The notes: generated from the sequence alone by a model not told the origin. A stretch of DNA of 64,000 nucleotides from Micromonospora_G sp040676775 (GCF_040676775.1 NZ_JBFAPP010000029.1:35063-99062), one strand, 5' to 3'; shown: positions 25,083 to 32,938, numbered from the stretch's first letter. Numbers and translations are program-made.

Positions 25083-25460
25083 ATGGTAGTAGACGGGCAG
25101 GACACCGGCCAGGACAACGAGCGGCAGACCCAACTGCTCCGCGGCTCCCTGGACATGTGCCTGCTCGCCCTGCTCGCCAAGGAGCCGGCCCACGGCTACG
25201 AACTGGTTCGTCGGGTCGAGGCCGCCGGCTTCGACGCGGTGGGCTACGGCACGATCTACCCGCTGCTGACCCGGATGCGCCGCCTCGGCCTGGTCGCGGA
25301 CGAGTTGCAGGCCAGCCCGAGCGGGCCACCGCGCAAGGTGTACGCGCTCACCGACGCGGGTCGGGACAGGCTGCGTACCTGGAGTCGTCAGTGGACGGAC
25401 TTCGTCGGCATCGTCAACGCGACACTCACCGATTCCACTCCGTCCGGCCCGAGGAGCTGA
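25083..25460 (+). CDS. PadR-family transcriptional repressor
   Basis: A 125-aa winged-helix protein. After a short polar N-terminus it reads LRGSLDMCLLALLAKEPAHG, then IYPLLTRMRRLGLVADELQ and GPPRKVYALTDAGRDRL, the core PadR_N signature including the wing. It should dimerise and repress its own promoter through the palindrome over the -10, plus the co-transcribed membrane protein whose GTG lies three bases after the stop. An ATG nine bases upstream (25074) is in frame but falls inside the -10 box, so 25083 is preferred. Confidence 0.92.
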   Translation: MVVDGQDTGQDNERQTQLLRGSLDMCLLALLAKEPAHGYELVRRVEAAGFDAVGYGTIYPLLTRMRRLGLVADELQASPSGPPRKVYALTDAGRDRLRTWSRQWTDFVGIVNATLTDSTPSGPRS

Positions 25461-25463
25461 CCC

Positions 25464-26126
25464 GTGGACCCCATCGACACCGCACTCGAGATCGCCGACA
25501 ACGAATGGCGCCTCCTCGGCATCCAGCACCGCGACCGCGCCGCGCTCGTCGCCGACCTCCGGCTCGACCTGGAAGCGGCAGCGGCGGACGGCGTTACCCC
25601 CGAGCAATTGCTCGGGGGTAACATCCGCGGTTTCGCCCGGCGGCTCGCCGACGAGTCGGGCGTCGCCCGCGTCCCGCGCGAGTACCCGCGCCTGCTGCTC
25701 ACCATGCTGACCGGCGCCGTGCTGGGTGCGACGCTCGGCTACCTCGTCATGTCCTCGGTCTACTCGACCTTCGTGTCCCTGTTCGACCTGCCGCCCGGCT
25801 TCGACGTGCCGATCGTCCTCGCGGTGCTGGTCTACTACGGCGGACCGGCCGCGATCGTGGTCGGCGGCGCCCTGGTCGCCGTCCGCGTCCACCTGCGTGA
25901 CGTACCCCGAATCGGACGCACGATCGCGTTGATGGGCCTGCTGTTGCCGGTGGCCGGCGTGGCGGTCACCCCGGTCACCATGGGATTCGCCCGGCTCACC
26001 GACTACAGCTTCGCGCCGCCGGTCGTGGCGACCGAGATCGCACTGGTCGCGGCTGCACTGGTCGGCGCCACCGTGCTGGCCCGCCGGCTGTCGCTGCGCG
26101 ACCACACCGTGCCGGCCGTCTCCTGA
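25464..26126 (+). CDS. PadR-linked membrane protein (HAAS/DUF1700-like), 220 aa
   Basis: The N-terminal 75 residues form a soluble helical segment of the kind found in HAAS/DUF1700 proteins paired with PadR regulators (VADLRLDLEAAAADG, then GNIRGFARRLADE). Four to five membrane helices follow. The GTG start uses GAGGAG at the end of padR as ribosome-binding site. The genes are adjacent with 3 bp between, so the regulator controls this protein. The coding region contains a perfect 30-bp palindrome at 25593-25622. Function is unknown; such pairs often handle membrane stress or drug response. Confidence 0.78.
   Translation: MDPIDTALEIADNEWRLLGIQHRDRAALVADLRLDLEAAAADGVTPEQLLGGNIRGFARRLADESGVARVPREYPRLLLTMLTGAVLGATLGYLVMSSVYSTFVSLFDLPPGFDVPIVLAVLVYYGGPAAIVVGGALVAVRVHLRDVPRIGRTIALMGLLLPVAGVAVTPVTMGFARLTDYSFAPPVVATEIALVAAALVGATVLARRLSLRDHTVPAVS
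25593..25622. repeat. Perfect 30-bp palindrome inside a coding region
   Basis: The half-sequence GTTACCCCCGAGCAA is followed directly by its exact reverse complement, with no spacer. A further GCGGA (25584-25588) and TCCGC (25624-25628) could lengthen the stem with unequal gaps. It encodes part of GVTPEQLLGGN. A palindrome this long is not expected by chance and would form a very stable mRNA hairpin or a DNA cruciform. Confidence 0.85.
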
Positions 26127-26144
26127 CGGGCAACCGCCGGATCG

Positions 26145-26855
26145 TCAGCGGGGCGGGATCTCGACGGTGATCTCCGTGCCGAGTCGGGAGCCGTTGGCGA
26201 GGACGAGGTCGTCGCCGCTCCAGAAACGGCCGGGGTCGTACCAGTTCGGCCGCCGGCCGGTCGGCAGCAGACCCATCTCCTCGTACGTCACGGCCACCAC
26301 TTCGGCGCAGTAAGCGGTCTCCAGCTCACTTTCCCGGCGACGTGCGTCAGCCGACCCGGCCTGCTCGATCGCCTCGGGTGCCCCGTCACGCGCACCGGCA
26401 CCGAACAGCCCGGTCCGGCGCACATCGGGCACCCGCCCACGCAGCCAGCGCCAGGCCATCCGGGCGGTGGAGGGGAAGGGCGTGCCGTCGAGCCGGGCGA
26501 TCGTACGCAGCACCGCGTCCTCGTGTTCGCGGCCGGCGGGCGGCTCCAGTTGGCGTAGCCAGGCGCGTTGTCCGTACCGGTTCGCCCAGACACAGACGGC
26601 GTCGCGGAGGTTGTGCAGCTGGACGCCGCGCTGGTGGGTGCCCGACCACATGTCCGGTAACGACCGACCCAGTTCGGCGTGCCACATCAGCGGGGGCAGG
26701 TCGTCCAGCACCACGGCCATGCCGACGTGGTTGACCGGACTGTTCGTGGTGAGCTGGATGGCCCGGTCCGGCATGCTCCGTCCCCGGAACACCCACAGAT
26801 CCCCGGTACGGGTCACGTCGACGGCCTCATCGAGGCTGATGCTCGTATCGACCAC
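26145..26855 (-). CDS. Permuted papain-fold (NlpC/P60-like) protein, 236 aa
   Basis: The fold call rests on the order of likely catalytic residues: a His in SPVNHVGMAVVLDD near residue 43 comes before a Cys in ETAYCAEVVAVTYEEMGL near 192, the arrangement of circularly permuted NlpC/P60-type (YiiX-like) enzymes. It also starts with GDLWVFRGRS, typical of that group. Such proteins cleave amide or ester bonds in peptides, lipids or cell wall. There is no signal peptide, so it is probably cytosolic. It begins at a GTG whose -10 (TAGGGT, minus strand, 26862-26867) overlaps the -10 of the divergent small gene. Confidence 0.65.
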   Translation of the reverse strand: MVDTSISLDEAVDVTRTGDLWVFRGRSMPDRAIQLTTNSPVNHVGMAVVLDDLPPLMWHAELGRSLPDMWSGTHQRGVQLHNLRDAVCVWANRYGQRAWLRQLEPPAGREHEDAVLRTIARLDGTPFPSTARMAWRWLRGRVPDVRRTGLFGAGARDGAPEAIEQAGSADARRRESELETAYCAEVVAVTYEEMGLLPTGRRPNWYDPGRFWSGDDLVLANGSRLGTEITVEIPPR

Positions 26856-26860
26856 TCGAC

Positions 26861-26867
26861 TACCCTA
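26861..26867. promoter_or_regulatory. Shared bidirectional -10 box of two divergent leaderless genes
   Basis: The 7-mer TACCCTA serves both strands: TACCCT (26861-26866) ends 6 nt before ATG 26873 on the plus strand. TAGGGT, read on the minus strand from 26867 to 26862, ends 6 nt before GTG 26855. The two start codons are only 17 bp apart, so there is no room for separate promoters; each -35 would fall in the other gene's coding sequence. Confidence 0.55.
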
Positions 26868-26872
26868 GGCGG

Positions 26873-27043
26873 ATGCGCTGGTGGAAGATAGTTGGCCTGG
26901 CAAGCGTCGTGGGTGTGGCGGCCACCGGGGTGGTGATCGCCCGGGCGGAGCGTCGTCGCCGGGCGTACACGCCGGACCAGATCCGGACCCGGCTGCGTGA
27001 CCGGCACGCGGAGGCGAACGCCCTGGGAGCCAAGGAACACTGA
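26873..27043 (+). CDS. 56-aa single-pass membrane protein, conserved hypothetical
   Basis: The ORF begins MRWWKIVGLASVVGVAATGV, a membrane anchor, and ends in a charged cytoplasmic tail (AERRRRAYTPDQIRTRLRDR). The layout, basic residues after the helix and the leaderless -10 (TACCCT, 6 nt upstream) make it a credible gene even though it is short. It diverges from the papain-fold gene and shares its -10. Function unknown; small anchors of this size are common in actinobacteria. Confidence 0.7.
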   Translation: MRWWKIVGLASVVGVAATGVVIARAERRRRAYTPDQIRTRLRDRHAEANALGAKEH

Positions 27044-27135
27044 GGGGTATCCGACCGGATGTCGGATATGTCCCAGCACCTCCCCGGCTCGGGACCCGGA
27101 TTTGCTTGATCAACTGGTCCGGGCGGCCAGCTCCC

Positions 27136-27161
27136 GGAATGCCGGGGCCCCCGGATCGGTT
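27136..27161 (+). promoter_or_regulatory. ECF/SigR-type promoter, copy 1
   Basis: GGAAT (27136-27140), an 18-nt spacer and GTT (27159-27161) match the Streptomyces SigR-type consensus GGAAT-N18-GTT. The -10 continues as GTTATACA. It is the most upstream of three copies. Confidence 0.55.
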
Positions 27162-27231
27162 ATACACACGTACGCCGGAGCACCCCGACCGGGTGATCTC
27201 CTGGACCGGCCCGCGGCGGCCAAGGCCCCCG

Positions 27232-27257
27232 GGAATGATTGACGGGCCGGACCGGTT
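27232..27257 (+). promoter_or_regulatory. ECF/SigR-type promoter, copy 2
   Basis: GGGAAT with its GGAAT at 27232-27236, an 18-nt spacer and GTT at 27255-27257, continuing as GTTACA. The inverted repeat CCGGCCCG (27206-27213) with CGGGCCGG (27243-27250) encloses the -35. Confidence 0.6.
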
Positions 27258-27327
27258 ACATCCCCCTGAACACCGGAGCACCCCGAGCGGGTCGCCTCCG
27301 TGACCGGCCCCCGGGTGACGCATCCCC

Positions 27328-27353
27328 GGAATGCACGACGGGCCGGATCGGTT
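27328..27353 (+). promoter_or_regulatory. ECF/SigR-type promoter, copy 3
   Basis: GGAAT (27328-27332), an 18-nt spacer and GTT (27351-27353), continuing as GTTACA. It is the copy nearest the protease gene, about 100 bp before its ATG. CCGGCCC (27304-27310) and GGGCCGG (27340-27346) enclose the -35, as in copy 2. Confidence 0.6.
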
Positions 27354-27455
27354 ACATCCCCGAGCACGTCCGACCAGCCCCCACCGGCCTGGGCGTGTGG
27401 CACAGCCCCGTGCTTCTCCCCCAAGTACGGGAACCCCCATTGGAAGGCAACCATC

Positions 27456-28235
27456 ATGACTACGTTTAGTCAGTGGCTACCGGCCATCGCAAAGACCTCC
27501 GCCGTCCGTAAGGGCGCACTGACCGCCGCAAGCCTCGCGTTCGTCGGCGGCGCCATCGCCGGCCCCCTGGGTGCCACCGCGCAAGCGGCTCCGGCCGCCC
27601 AGCCGGCCCCGGCCATGACCACCGTCGCCCAGGTGACCTCGGACCGCGGTCACGACGACAACGGTCACGGCAAGGACGCCGACCGTGACAAGGACAAGGG
27701 TCACGGCAAGGACGCCGGCCGCACCATGTCGGCCAAGGAACTCAAGAACGACTACCAGGCGCAGCCGAACTTCTACTGGTGTGGTCCGGCCGCGACCCGG
27801 AACGCGCTGAGCGCCGACGGGCACCACCTGACCCAAGACGAGCTGGCCAAGAAGCTCGGTACCACCGTCGAGGGCACCCCCTCGGCCGAGGACACCACCC
27901 GGGTGCTGAACGAGGTCGTCGGCGGCGACAAGTACAAGACCACCGCGATCCCGGACAGCAAGGCCAAGCCGGAGCAGATGGACAAGCTCCAGGCTGACGT
28001 CAAGCGCGCGGTCGACGACAACCGTGCCGTGGTGGCCAACATCATCGGTACCGGGACCGACACCGACGGGGTCTCGCACTCCTACGAGGGCGGCCACTAC
28101 CTGGCCGTGGTCGGGTACCGCGACGACGGTCGGGCCGTGAAGATCTCGGACTCCGCCAACCCGAACAACTCGTCCTACTGGATGAGCACCATCGACATGG
28201 CCAACTGGATCGCCACCCGCGGTTACTCGGCCTGA
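27456..28235 (+). CDS. Secreted C39-like cysteine peptidase
   Basis: The 259-aa protein has an N-terminal export signal ending near AQAAP (residue 46), then a highly charged His/Asp/Lys-rich linker with repeats of HGKDA (residues 63-90). A papain-like C39_2 domain follows with C109 in FYWCGPAATRNAL, H214 in GGHYLAVVGY and D232 in KISDSANP. It is probably an extracellular peptidase; the charged linker may bind metal or the cell wall. Three ECF-type promoters upstream suggest stress control. Start: ATG after GGAAGG; the open frame upstream is promoter sequence. A strong terminator follows. Confidence 0.85.
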   Translation: MTTFSQWLPAIAKTSAVRKGALTAASLAFVGGAIAGPLGATAQAAPAAQPAPAMTTVAQVTSDRGHDDNGHGKDADRDKDKGHGKDAGRTMSAKELKNDYQAQPNFYWCGPAATRNALSADGHHLTQDELAKKLGTTVEGTPSAEDTTRVLNEVVGGDKYKTTAIPDSKAKPEQMDKLQADVKRAVDDNRAVVANIIGTGTDTDGVSHSYEGGHYLAVVGYRDDGRAVKISDSANPNNSSYWMSTIDMANWIATRGYSA

Positions 28236-28268
28236 CGCAGGTGACAACCGAATAGCAGGACAGTAGGA

Positions 28269-28301
28269 CCGAGGGGCCAGCTCATCGAGCTGGCCCCTCG
28301 G
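28269..28301 (+). terminator. Strong hairpin terminator after the C39-like gene
   Basis: CCGAGGGGCCAGCTC (28269-28283), loop ATC, and its exact complement (28287-28301) form a 15-bp stem starting 33 bp after the stop, followed by TGTGTG. Confidence 0.85.
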
Positions 28302-28316
28302 TGTGTGCGTACCCAT

Positions 28317-28349
28317 CGGCGCCGGCTGCCAACGCAGCCGGCGCCGTTT
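28317..28349. terminator. Second hairpin terminator between convergent genes
   Basis: CGGCGCCGGCTGC (28317-28329), loop CAAC, and its exact complement (28334-28346) form a 13-bp stem followed by TTT on the plus strand. It also sits directly behind the subtilase stop on the minus strand, so it may act in both directions. Confidence 0.8.
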
Positions 28350-28350
28350 G

Positions 28351-31300
28351 TCAGCGCAGCCCGAAGGCCCGGACCACGGTCTGGCTGACTGTGTTGCCCT
28401 GACCGTCGCGCGCGGTGGTCCGTACCGAGGCGAACGCCGCCGACGCCGGGGCACGCAGGCTCGTGCGCCAGCCGTCGTCGGTCCGGTCCAGGCTCGCCGG
28501 CTGCCAGGTGACCCCGTCGTCGTACGACAGCTCCACGGTCACGCCGCGGATGCCGGCCGAACCCGCGACCGCCGACAGCCTGCTCGGTGCCACCGTCAGC
28601 TCCGCCCGCCGTCCGGCCCGCCCCGACAGGTCGGTCGCCACCCGGTAGTCGACCTGGATCAGTGGCAACGCCACCAGTTCCCCCGGCTCCCCGGCCTCGG
28701 AGGTGAAGCCCCACTCGGTCCGGGTCCGGATCGAGTACGGCGACACCACCCCGTCCTGTGCGGTCTCGCTGACCAGCCGGAGTGCGACCGGGTCGGGTCC
28801 GACCGGGACGTAGAGGGAACCGTCCGCCGACTCGGCGAGCAGCTCACCGTCCCGATAGAGCGCGGCCGTCTGGCGGAACCCCTCGACCTCGACGCTGCCC
28901 TGGTGGTGCGGGTCGGAGTCGCCCCACTCCGGTAGGGCGAAGACCACCACGTCCGCACCGGCGCGGACCGGGGCCGGGACGAACCCGGTGGCCAGCATCC
29001 GGGGCCGGGCCAGCGGCGCGAACCAGTTCACGCCGGTGCGCTCGCCGCCGGGGTAGCCGACCACCGCGGAGGTCTGGATGATCTGCGGCAGCCCGGCCAA
29101 CTCCACCCACCTGTTGTGCTGGTCGGCGGTGAGCCAGTCGATCCGCGTCCCCTGGGCCGGCAACGGCACGGCCGCGCCGCCGAGCGCGGAGCCCGGCTGG
29201 TCCGGTGAGACGTCGAACCGTGCCCAGACCCCCTCGCCGGGCTCGTGGTTACGGAAGGCCACGTCGACCCGGGCCAGGTCGGCCGGGGCCGGCCGGTAGC
29301 TCAGGTTCGCCGGGATCGCCCCGTTGTAGCGCCGGACCAGGTCGTAGACGTACGTCGGCGCGCGGTGCGCCTCGACCGTCAGCGTGCTCCGGCCACTGCC
29401 GATGCGGGTGATCAGTTCCTCGCCCGCGTCCCGACCCAGCGTGGCGACCGGCAGCGGCGTACGCGGGTCGCCGACCTCGTACCAGGCGTCGAGGCGCCCG
29501 TAGCCGTTGTTCACCAGCAGCAGCAGCTTCGCCCCGGCTGCCGCGGCGGCGTCGGCCTGGTCGAGTGCGCCGATGGTGTCGTCGATCCGGACCACCGCCA
29601 CCTTGCCGCGTACGTCCAGCCGGTCGTAGTCGGCGGGGGCGCCCTGACCGGCGAACACGGCGTCGAGGCGTTGCCGGCCGTCGGGGAAGGCGACCGAGCC
29701 GCTCTGGATCAGCAGGTCGTCGTAGACGTGACCGTTGGCGCTGACCGCCAGCGGTGCCTGCACCAGGCTCCACCGGGCCCGGAAGCTGAAGCTGCCCTCG
29801 GTGACCTTGGCGCCGGTGGATGCGGCCCAGACGCTGTCGTACTGGTGGCCGACGACGTAGTTGTCGGCGAGCGGCACCCGGTCGGGGTAGGAACGGAAGT
29901 AGTCCAGCCGCACCTGGGCGGTGGCGGTCGGCTGCGGCGCGGTCGCCTCGACCCGGTGCAGCCGGCGCCCGTCGAGGGTGACCGTGGTGTCGCCGGTCAG
30001 TTCGATCTGCGGGTCGGCCAGCACCGCCCGGCCCAGCGAGTACGGCCCGTGCACGCCCGGCACGTCGGCGTACATCCAGGCGCTGTAGGTGCTGGGTGGC
30101 AGGCTGACCCGGACGCTGCCGGAGGCGTCCACCTCGTGCAGGGTCGGCACCACGTTGTTCGCGATGTCCTTGAGCAGTACGACTCCGGCCAGCGGCCGGC
30201 CGTTCGGTCCCCTGGTCTCGATGGTCAGGTCGACCCGCTCACCCTCCTTGTTGATCCCGACCACGGTGTGCACCGTGGGTGCACCGGCCGACCCGGCGGC
30301 GACCAGGCTGCCGCTGGCGTAGCTGTTGTCGGCGATCTGGTCCAGGTTCGCCGCCACGACGGCCCTGGCGGTGCCGTGTGCGGGGACGGTGACCTGGGTG
30401 GCCGGCAGGGTGAACAGCCCCTCCGGGGCGGTGGGCGCGCTGACCCGCAGGTCGAGCGTGACCGGCTCGTCGCCGGTGTTGGTGTACGTCACCTCCTGGT
30501 CGGCCCGCTGTCCCGGCGCGTACGGCCAGTCCAGGTCGTCGAAGACGGTGCCGGTGGCGAAGAGCGTGCCGGTGACGGCGGCGGCCGCGTCGAGCCGACC
30601 GCTGCCGGCCCAGTACGCGTCGTACCGTTGGGTGATCTTGGTGGTGCTGACGAGCGCGTCCTTGAGTTGCCGGCCGGTCCAGTCGGTGTGCTCCGCGGCC
30701 AGCAGGGCAGCGGCGCCGGCCACATGCGGCGTGGCCATCGAGGTGCCGCTCATCGTCTGGTAGGCGCCCTCACCTTCCGGCGCGTACTGCGACCTGGCCG
30801 CCAGGATGTCCACGCCGGGCGCGGTCAGTTCCGGCTTGAGCCCGTTGTCACCGCGTCGCGGTCCTCGGCTGGAGAAGACCGCGAGCCGGTCGAGGCTGTC
30901 CACCGCACCGACGGTGAGCGCGGCGTCGGCGGCACCTGGCGCGCTCACCATCTCCATGTCCGGGCCGGAGTTGCCGGCGGCGATGGTGAACAGCGCACCC
31001 GTCTCGGCGCTGAGCCGGTTGACCGCCTGGCTGAGCGGGTCGGTGCCGTCGGTGGGGCCGCCGCCCAGGCTCATGCTGACCACCTTGGCGTGCTGGTCCC
31101 GTGCGGCCCACTCCATCCCGGCGATGATCCAGGAGTCCTGGCCGCTGCCGCTGTCGTCGAGCACCTTGCCGATGTGCAGTTCCGCGCCGGGCGCGACACC
31201 GCGTTCCCGGCCGCCGGAGGCGGCACCGGTTCCGGCGATGGTGGACGCGACGTGCGTACCGTGGCCGTGGCGGTCGGTGACCTCCGCACCAGGTACGAAG

Positions 31301-32109
31301 CTCGCCGACCGGGCGATGCGACCCGCCAGGTCCGGGTGCCCGAGGTCCACCCCGGTGTCGAGCACCGCTACCGGCACTCCCGCGCCGGTGTTGCCGGTCG
31401 CCCAGACCGCGGGCGCGCCGATCTGCGCGGTCGAGTCGGCCAGTGCCGCGTGTACCTTGCCGTCCAGCCAGACCTTGCCGATGCCGCCGGTGAAGCCGAG
31501 CCGCCCGGTGTCCGTACGCGCGGTCGGGCCGGAGCCGGTGCCGGTCAGGCCGGTCCAGAAGTCGGCCGCCCGGTCACGCGGCGCGACCAGTGCCGCGCCC
31601 TGGATGCTGTCCAGGCTCCGGATCCGGATCCCGCCCGCCGGCACCGCCTGGGTACGGGCCCGCGCCGCCGCGTCGGTGTAGCTGACGATCAGCGGCAACC
31701 GGTCGGTGTGCGCGTCGTCGTACCCGTCGGCGAGCAACCGGGTCACGTTGAACAGCGCCTCGTCCAGCAGTCCGGCCGCCAGGTACGGCAGCGCCGCGTC
31801 CGGATGGACGTAGGTGTCGGTGCCCATCGTGGTGATCCGCGCGCCGCTGGGCGTACCGCCGGGGCCCTGGACCGTGACGGTGTCGAGGTCACCGGCGGAC
31901 CCGACCGTGACGCGGTCCCCGGTGATCAGCGTGACGGTGCGGGACGCGCCCGCGCCCGGCCCGGCGGGACGGGTCGGGGAGGCGGCGGGCGGCGTCGCGC
32001 CCCCGGCGGCGTCGGGTACGGCGGCGGCCGGATGGCCGGGCAGCAGGATCGCCAGCGCGACGGCCGCGGCCGCCACCGGCCCCGGTCTACGGAACGAGAA
32101 GACAGGCAA
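28351..32109 (-). CDS. Giant secreted subtilisin-like serine protease (S8), 1252 aa
   Basis: A secreted multi-domain subtilase. A signal peptide ends near residue 30, followed by an Ala/Pro stretch and a propeptide-like region (RTVTLITGDRVTV). The S8 domain has catalytic D251 (VAVLDTGVD), H283 (HGHGTHVAST) and Ser near 460 (GTSMATPHVAG). A long C-terminal part of about 750 residues contains beta-rich, PA-like and Ig-like regions. The start is TTG with GGAGGA seven bases upstream; the nearby ATG is out of frame. A second subtilase of similar layout lies at 60.6-63.9 kb, so these look like paralogues. Role: probably extracellular protein degradation. Confidence 0.92.
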   Translation of the reverse strand: MPVFSFRRPGPVAAAAVALAILLPGHPAAAVPDAAGGATPPAASPTRPAGPGAGASRTVTLITGDRVTVGSAGDLDTVTVQGPGGTPSGARITTMGTDTYVHPDAALPYLAAGLLDEALFNVTRLLADGYDDAHTDRLPLIVSYTDAAARARTQAVPAGGIRIRSLDSIQGAALVAPRDRAADFWTGLTGTGSGPTARTDTGRLGFTGGIGKVWLDGKVHAALADSTAQIGAPAVWATGNTGAGVPVAVLDTGVDLGHPDLAGRIARSASFVPGAEVTDRHGHGTHVASTIAGTGAASGGRERGVAPGAELHIGKVLDDSGSGQDSWIIAGMEWAARDQHAKVVSMSLGGGPTDGTDPLSQAVNRLSAETGALFTIAAGNSGPDMEMVSAPGAADAALTVGAVDSLDRLAVFSSRGPRRGDNGLKPELTAPGVDILAARSQYAPEGEGAYQTMSGTSMATPHVAGAAALLAAEHTDWTGRQLKDALVSTTKITQRYDAYWAGSGRLDAAAAVTGTLFATGTVFDDLDWPYAPGQRADQEVTYTNTGDEPVTLDLRVSAPTAPEGLFTLPATQVTVPAHGTARAVVAANLDQIADNSYASGSLVAAGSAGAPTVHTVVGINKEGERVDLTIETRGPNGRPLAGVVLLKDIANNVVPTLHEVDASGSVRVSLPPSTYSAWMYADVPGVHGPYSLGRAVLADPQIELTGDTTVTLDGRRLHRVEATAPQPTATAQVRLDYFRSYPDRVPLADNYVVGHQYDSVWAASTGAKVTEGSFSFRARWSLVQAPLAVSANGHVYDDLLIQSGSVAFPDGRQRLDAVFAGQGAPADYDRLDVRGKVAVVRIDDTIGALDQADAAAAAGAKLLLLVNNGYGRLDAWYEVGDPRTPLPVATLGRDAGEELITRIGSGRSTLTVEAHRAPTYVYDLVRRYNGAIPANLSYRPAPADLARVDVAFRNHEPGEGVWARFDVSPDQPGSALGGAAVPLPAQGTRIDWLTADQHNRWVELAGLPQIIQTSAVVGYPGGERTGVNWFAPLARPRMLATGFVPAPVRAGADVVVFALPEWGDSDPHHQGSVEVEGFRQTAALYRDGELLAESADGSLYVPVGPDPVALRLVSETAQDGVVSPYSIRTRTEWGFTSEAGEPGELVALPLIQVDYRVATDLSGRAGRRAELTVAPSRLSAVAGSAGIRGVTVELSYDDGVTWQPASLDRTDDGWRTSLRAPASAAFASVRTTARDGQGNTVSQTVVRAFGLR

Positions 32110-32181
32110 CGGACATCCTCCGGTCGGCGAGAAAGATCACCAAGAGGATGCGGGCCTGCTCATTTCGGGCCAAGACAAGAT

Positions 32182-32219
32182 CGATGGCGGTGTTGTGTCA
32201 TGGCGACAATGCGCCATCG
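32182..32219. promoter_or_regulatory. Inverted repeat upstream of the S8 protease gene
   Basis: CGATGGCG (32182-32189) and CGCCATCG (32212-32219) are exact complements 22 bp apart, with ATGGCG (32200-32205) nested between. They sit 73 bp upstream of the protease start in its only intergenic space, so a regulator site is possible. I could not place the -10. Confidence 0.3.
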
Positions 32220-32259
32220 ACCGGGTTGAACCGAGCAGGTCAGGTGAACCCCGGAGGGG

Positions 32260-32799
32260 TCAGAGGACCTCGCTCGCGCCGCCGTCGACCGGACCGGAGG
32301 CGGCCGCGGTGCCGTCGCTGCCGATCTCGTCGGCGACCGCACCGGGTTCGCGTACGGCGTCAGGGGCGCAGAGCACGGTCACCCGGTAGGAGAGACCGAC
32401 GTTGGACCAGATGTCGCCGTGCACCCACAGGCAGAGGCCCACGCCGGTGCCGCCGTCCGGGTGCTCGTAGAACTCCACCACCGGGTCGGCGATCGCCCCG
32501 ACCAGGCCCTGGGTGCCCTGGGCGGTGCCGGGGATCTGCAGCAGGCCGACGCTGAGCTGCACCTCGACGTCTTCGAGGGCGTCCAGGTCGTACCAGTGGG
32601 TGTCCGGCAGGAAGAGCCGGGAGTCGACCCGGCGGCGCTTGTACTCCGGCCCCATCAGCCCGGTGTCGGCGTCGGGCTGACCGCCGATCCAGGCGATGCC
32701 GGCGTAGTCGCTGCGCAGTCGCCGGGCGTCGGTGAAAAATCCGGTTGCCACGGTGTCGATGCGCGGCTGGGCAGCGAGGAGGACGGTTGCGTCGGTCAC
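32260..32799 (-). CDS. Conserved hypothetical protein, 179 aa
   Basis: I recognise no named domain. The protein is mixed alpha/beta with an acidic, Ala/Gly-rich C-terminal tail (about 30 residues) and no signal peptide. The central part (WYDLDALEDVEVQLSVGLLQ, GVGLCLWVHGDIWSN) looks like a beta-rich domain. The start is chosen at the second GTG (32799), because TAGGGT (minus strand, 32807-32812) ends 7 nt before it, giving a leaderless mRNA; a GTG three codons earlier is possible but falls in that -10. It is divergent from acnA. Confidence 0.7.
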   Translation of the reverse strand: MTDATVLLAAQPRIDTVATGFFTDARRLRSDYAGIAWIGGQPDADTGLMGPEYKRRRVDSRLFLPDTHWYDLDALEDVEVQLSVGLLQIPGTAQGTQGLVGAIADPVVEFYEHPDGGTGVGLCLWVHGDIWSNVGLSYRVTVLCAPDAVREPGAVADEIGSDGTAAASGPVDGGASEVL

Positions 32800-32901
32800 T
32801 CGCGGCACCCTAGCACCGACCCCTGTACCGGGTCCGACCGTCTGCCGCGCCGATGGTGTCCGGGGCCACCGCTGGGGGCGGGGCCGGCTTGCGTCAGTAG
32901 C

Positions 32902-32923
32902 AAGACGGACGTACGGTTTGAAT
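32902..32923. promoter_or_regulatory. Predicted AcnR operator upstream of acnA
   Basis: The 22-bp stretch matches 19 of 22 positions of the palindrome upstream of the TetR gene at 47914-47935, including the block ACGTACGGTTTG. Here the right half-site (GTACGGTTT) is intact, while the left half is degenerate (AAGACGGAC). A TetR-type repressor of aconitase (AcnR) is known in Corynebacterium; the regulator is encoded at 47955. Confidence 0.7.
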
Positions 32924-32938
32924 AGCCGGAGGAGCCGG

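Larger units (their letters stand above)
27044..27455. other. Regulatory region with three tandem promoter repeats upstream of the C39-like protease
   Basis: About 410 bp without a gene. It holds a near-repeated unit whose core (GGAAT, 18 nt, GTT) recurs at 27136, 27232 and 27328, 96 bp apart each time. The cores carry conserved surroundings (CCGGAGCACCCCGA after the first two, CCGGCCC/GGGCCGG around the -35 in the second and third). A degenerate earlier copy may start near 27050 (CCGGAT, then TCCC and AGCAC). The protease ribosome-binding site GGAAGG ends the region. Confidence 0.7.

Noticed and set aside
27136..27400. Tandem riboswitch aptamers upstream of the C39-like gene
   Set aside because: The conserved part is exactly GGAAT-N18-GTT, an ECF promoter layout, and the rest of the unit is poorly conserved between copies, so promoters explain it better.
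29245..32229. A 994-codon plus-strand open frame antisense to the first subtilase
   Set aside because: No recognisable motif, composition dominated by Arg/Gly/Val/Asp, and no ribosome-binding site; it is the mirror of a strongly supported S8 gene.
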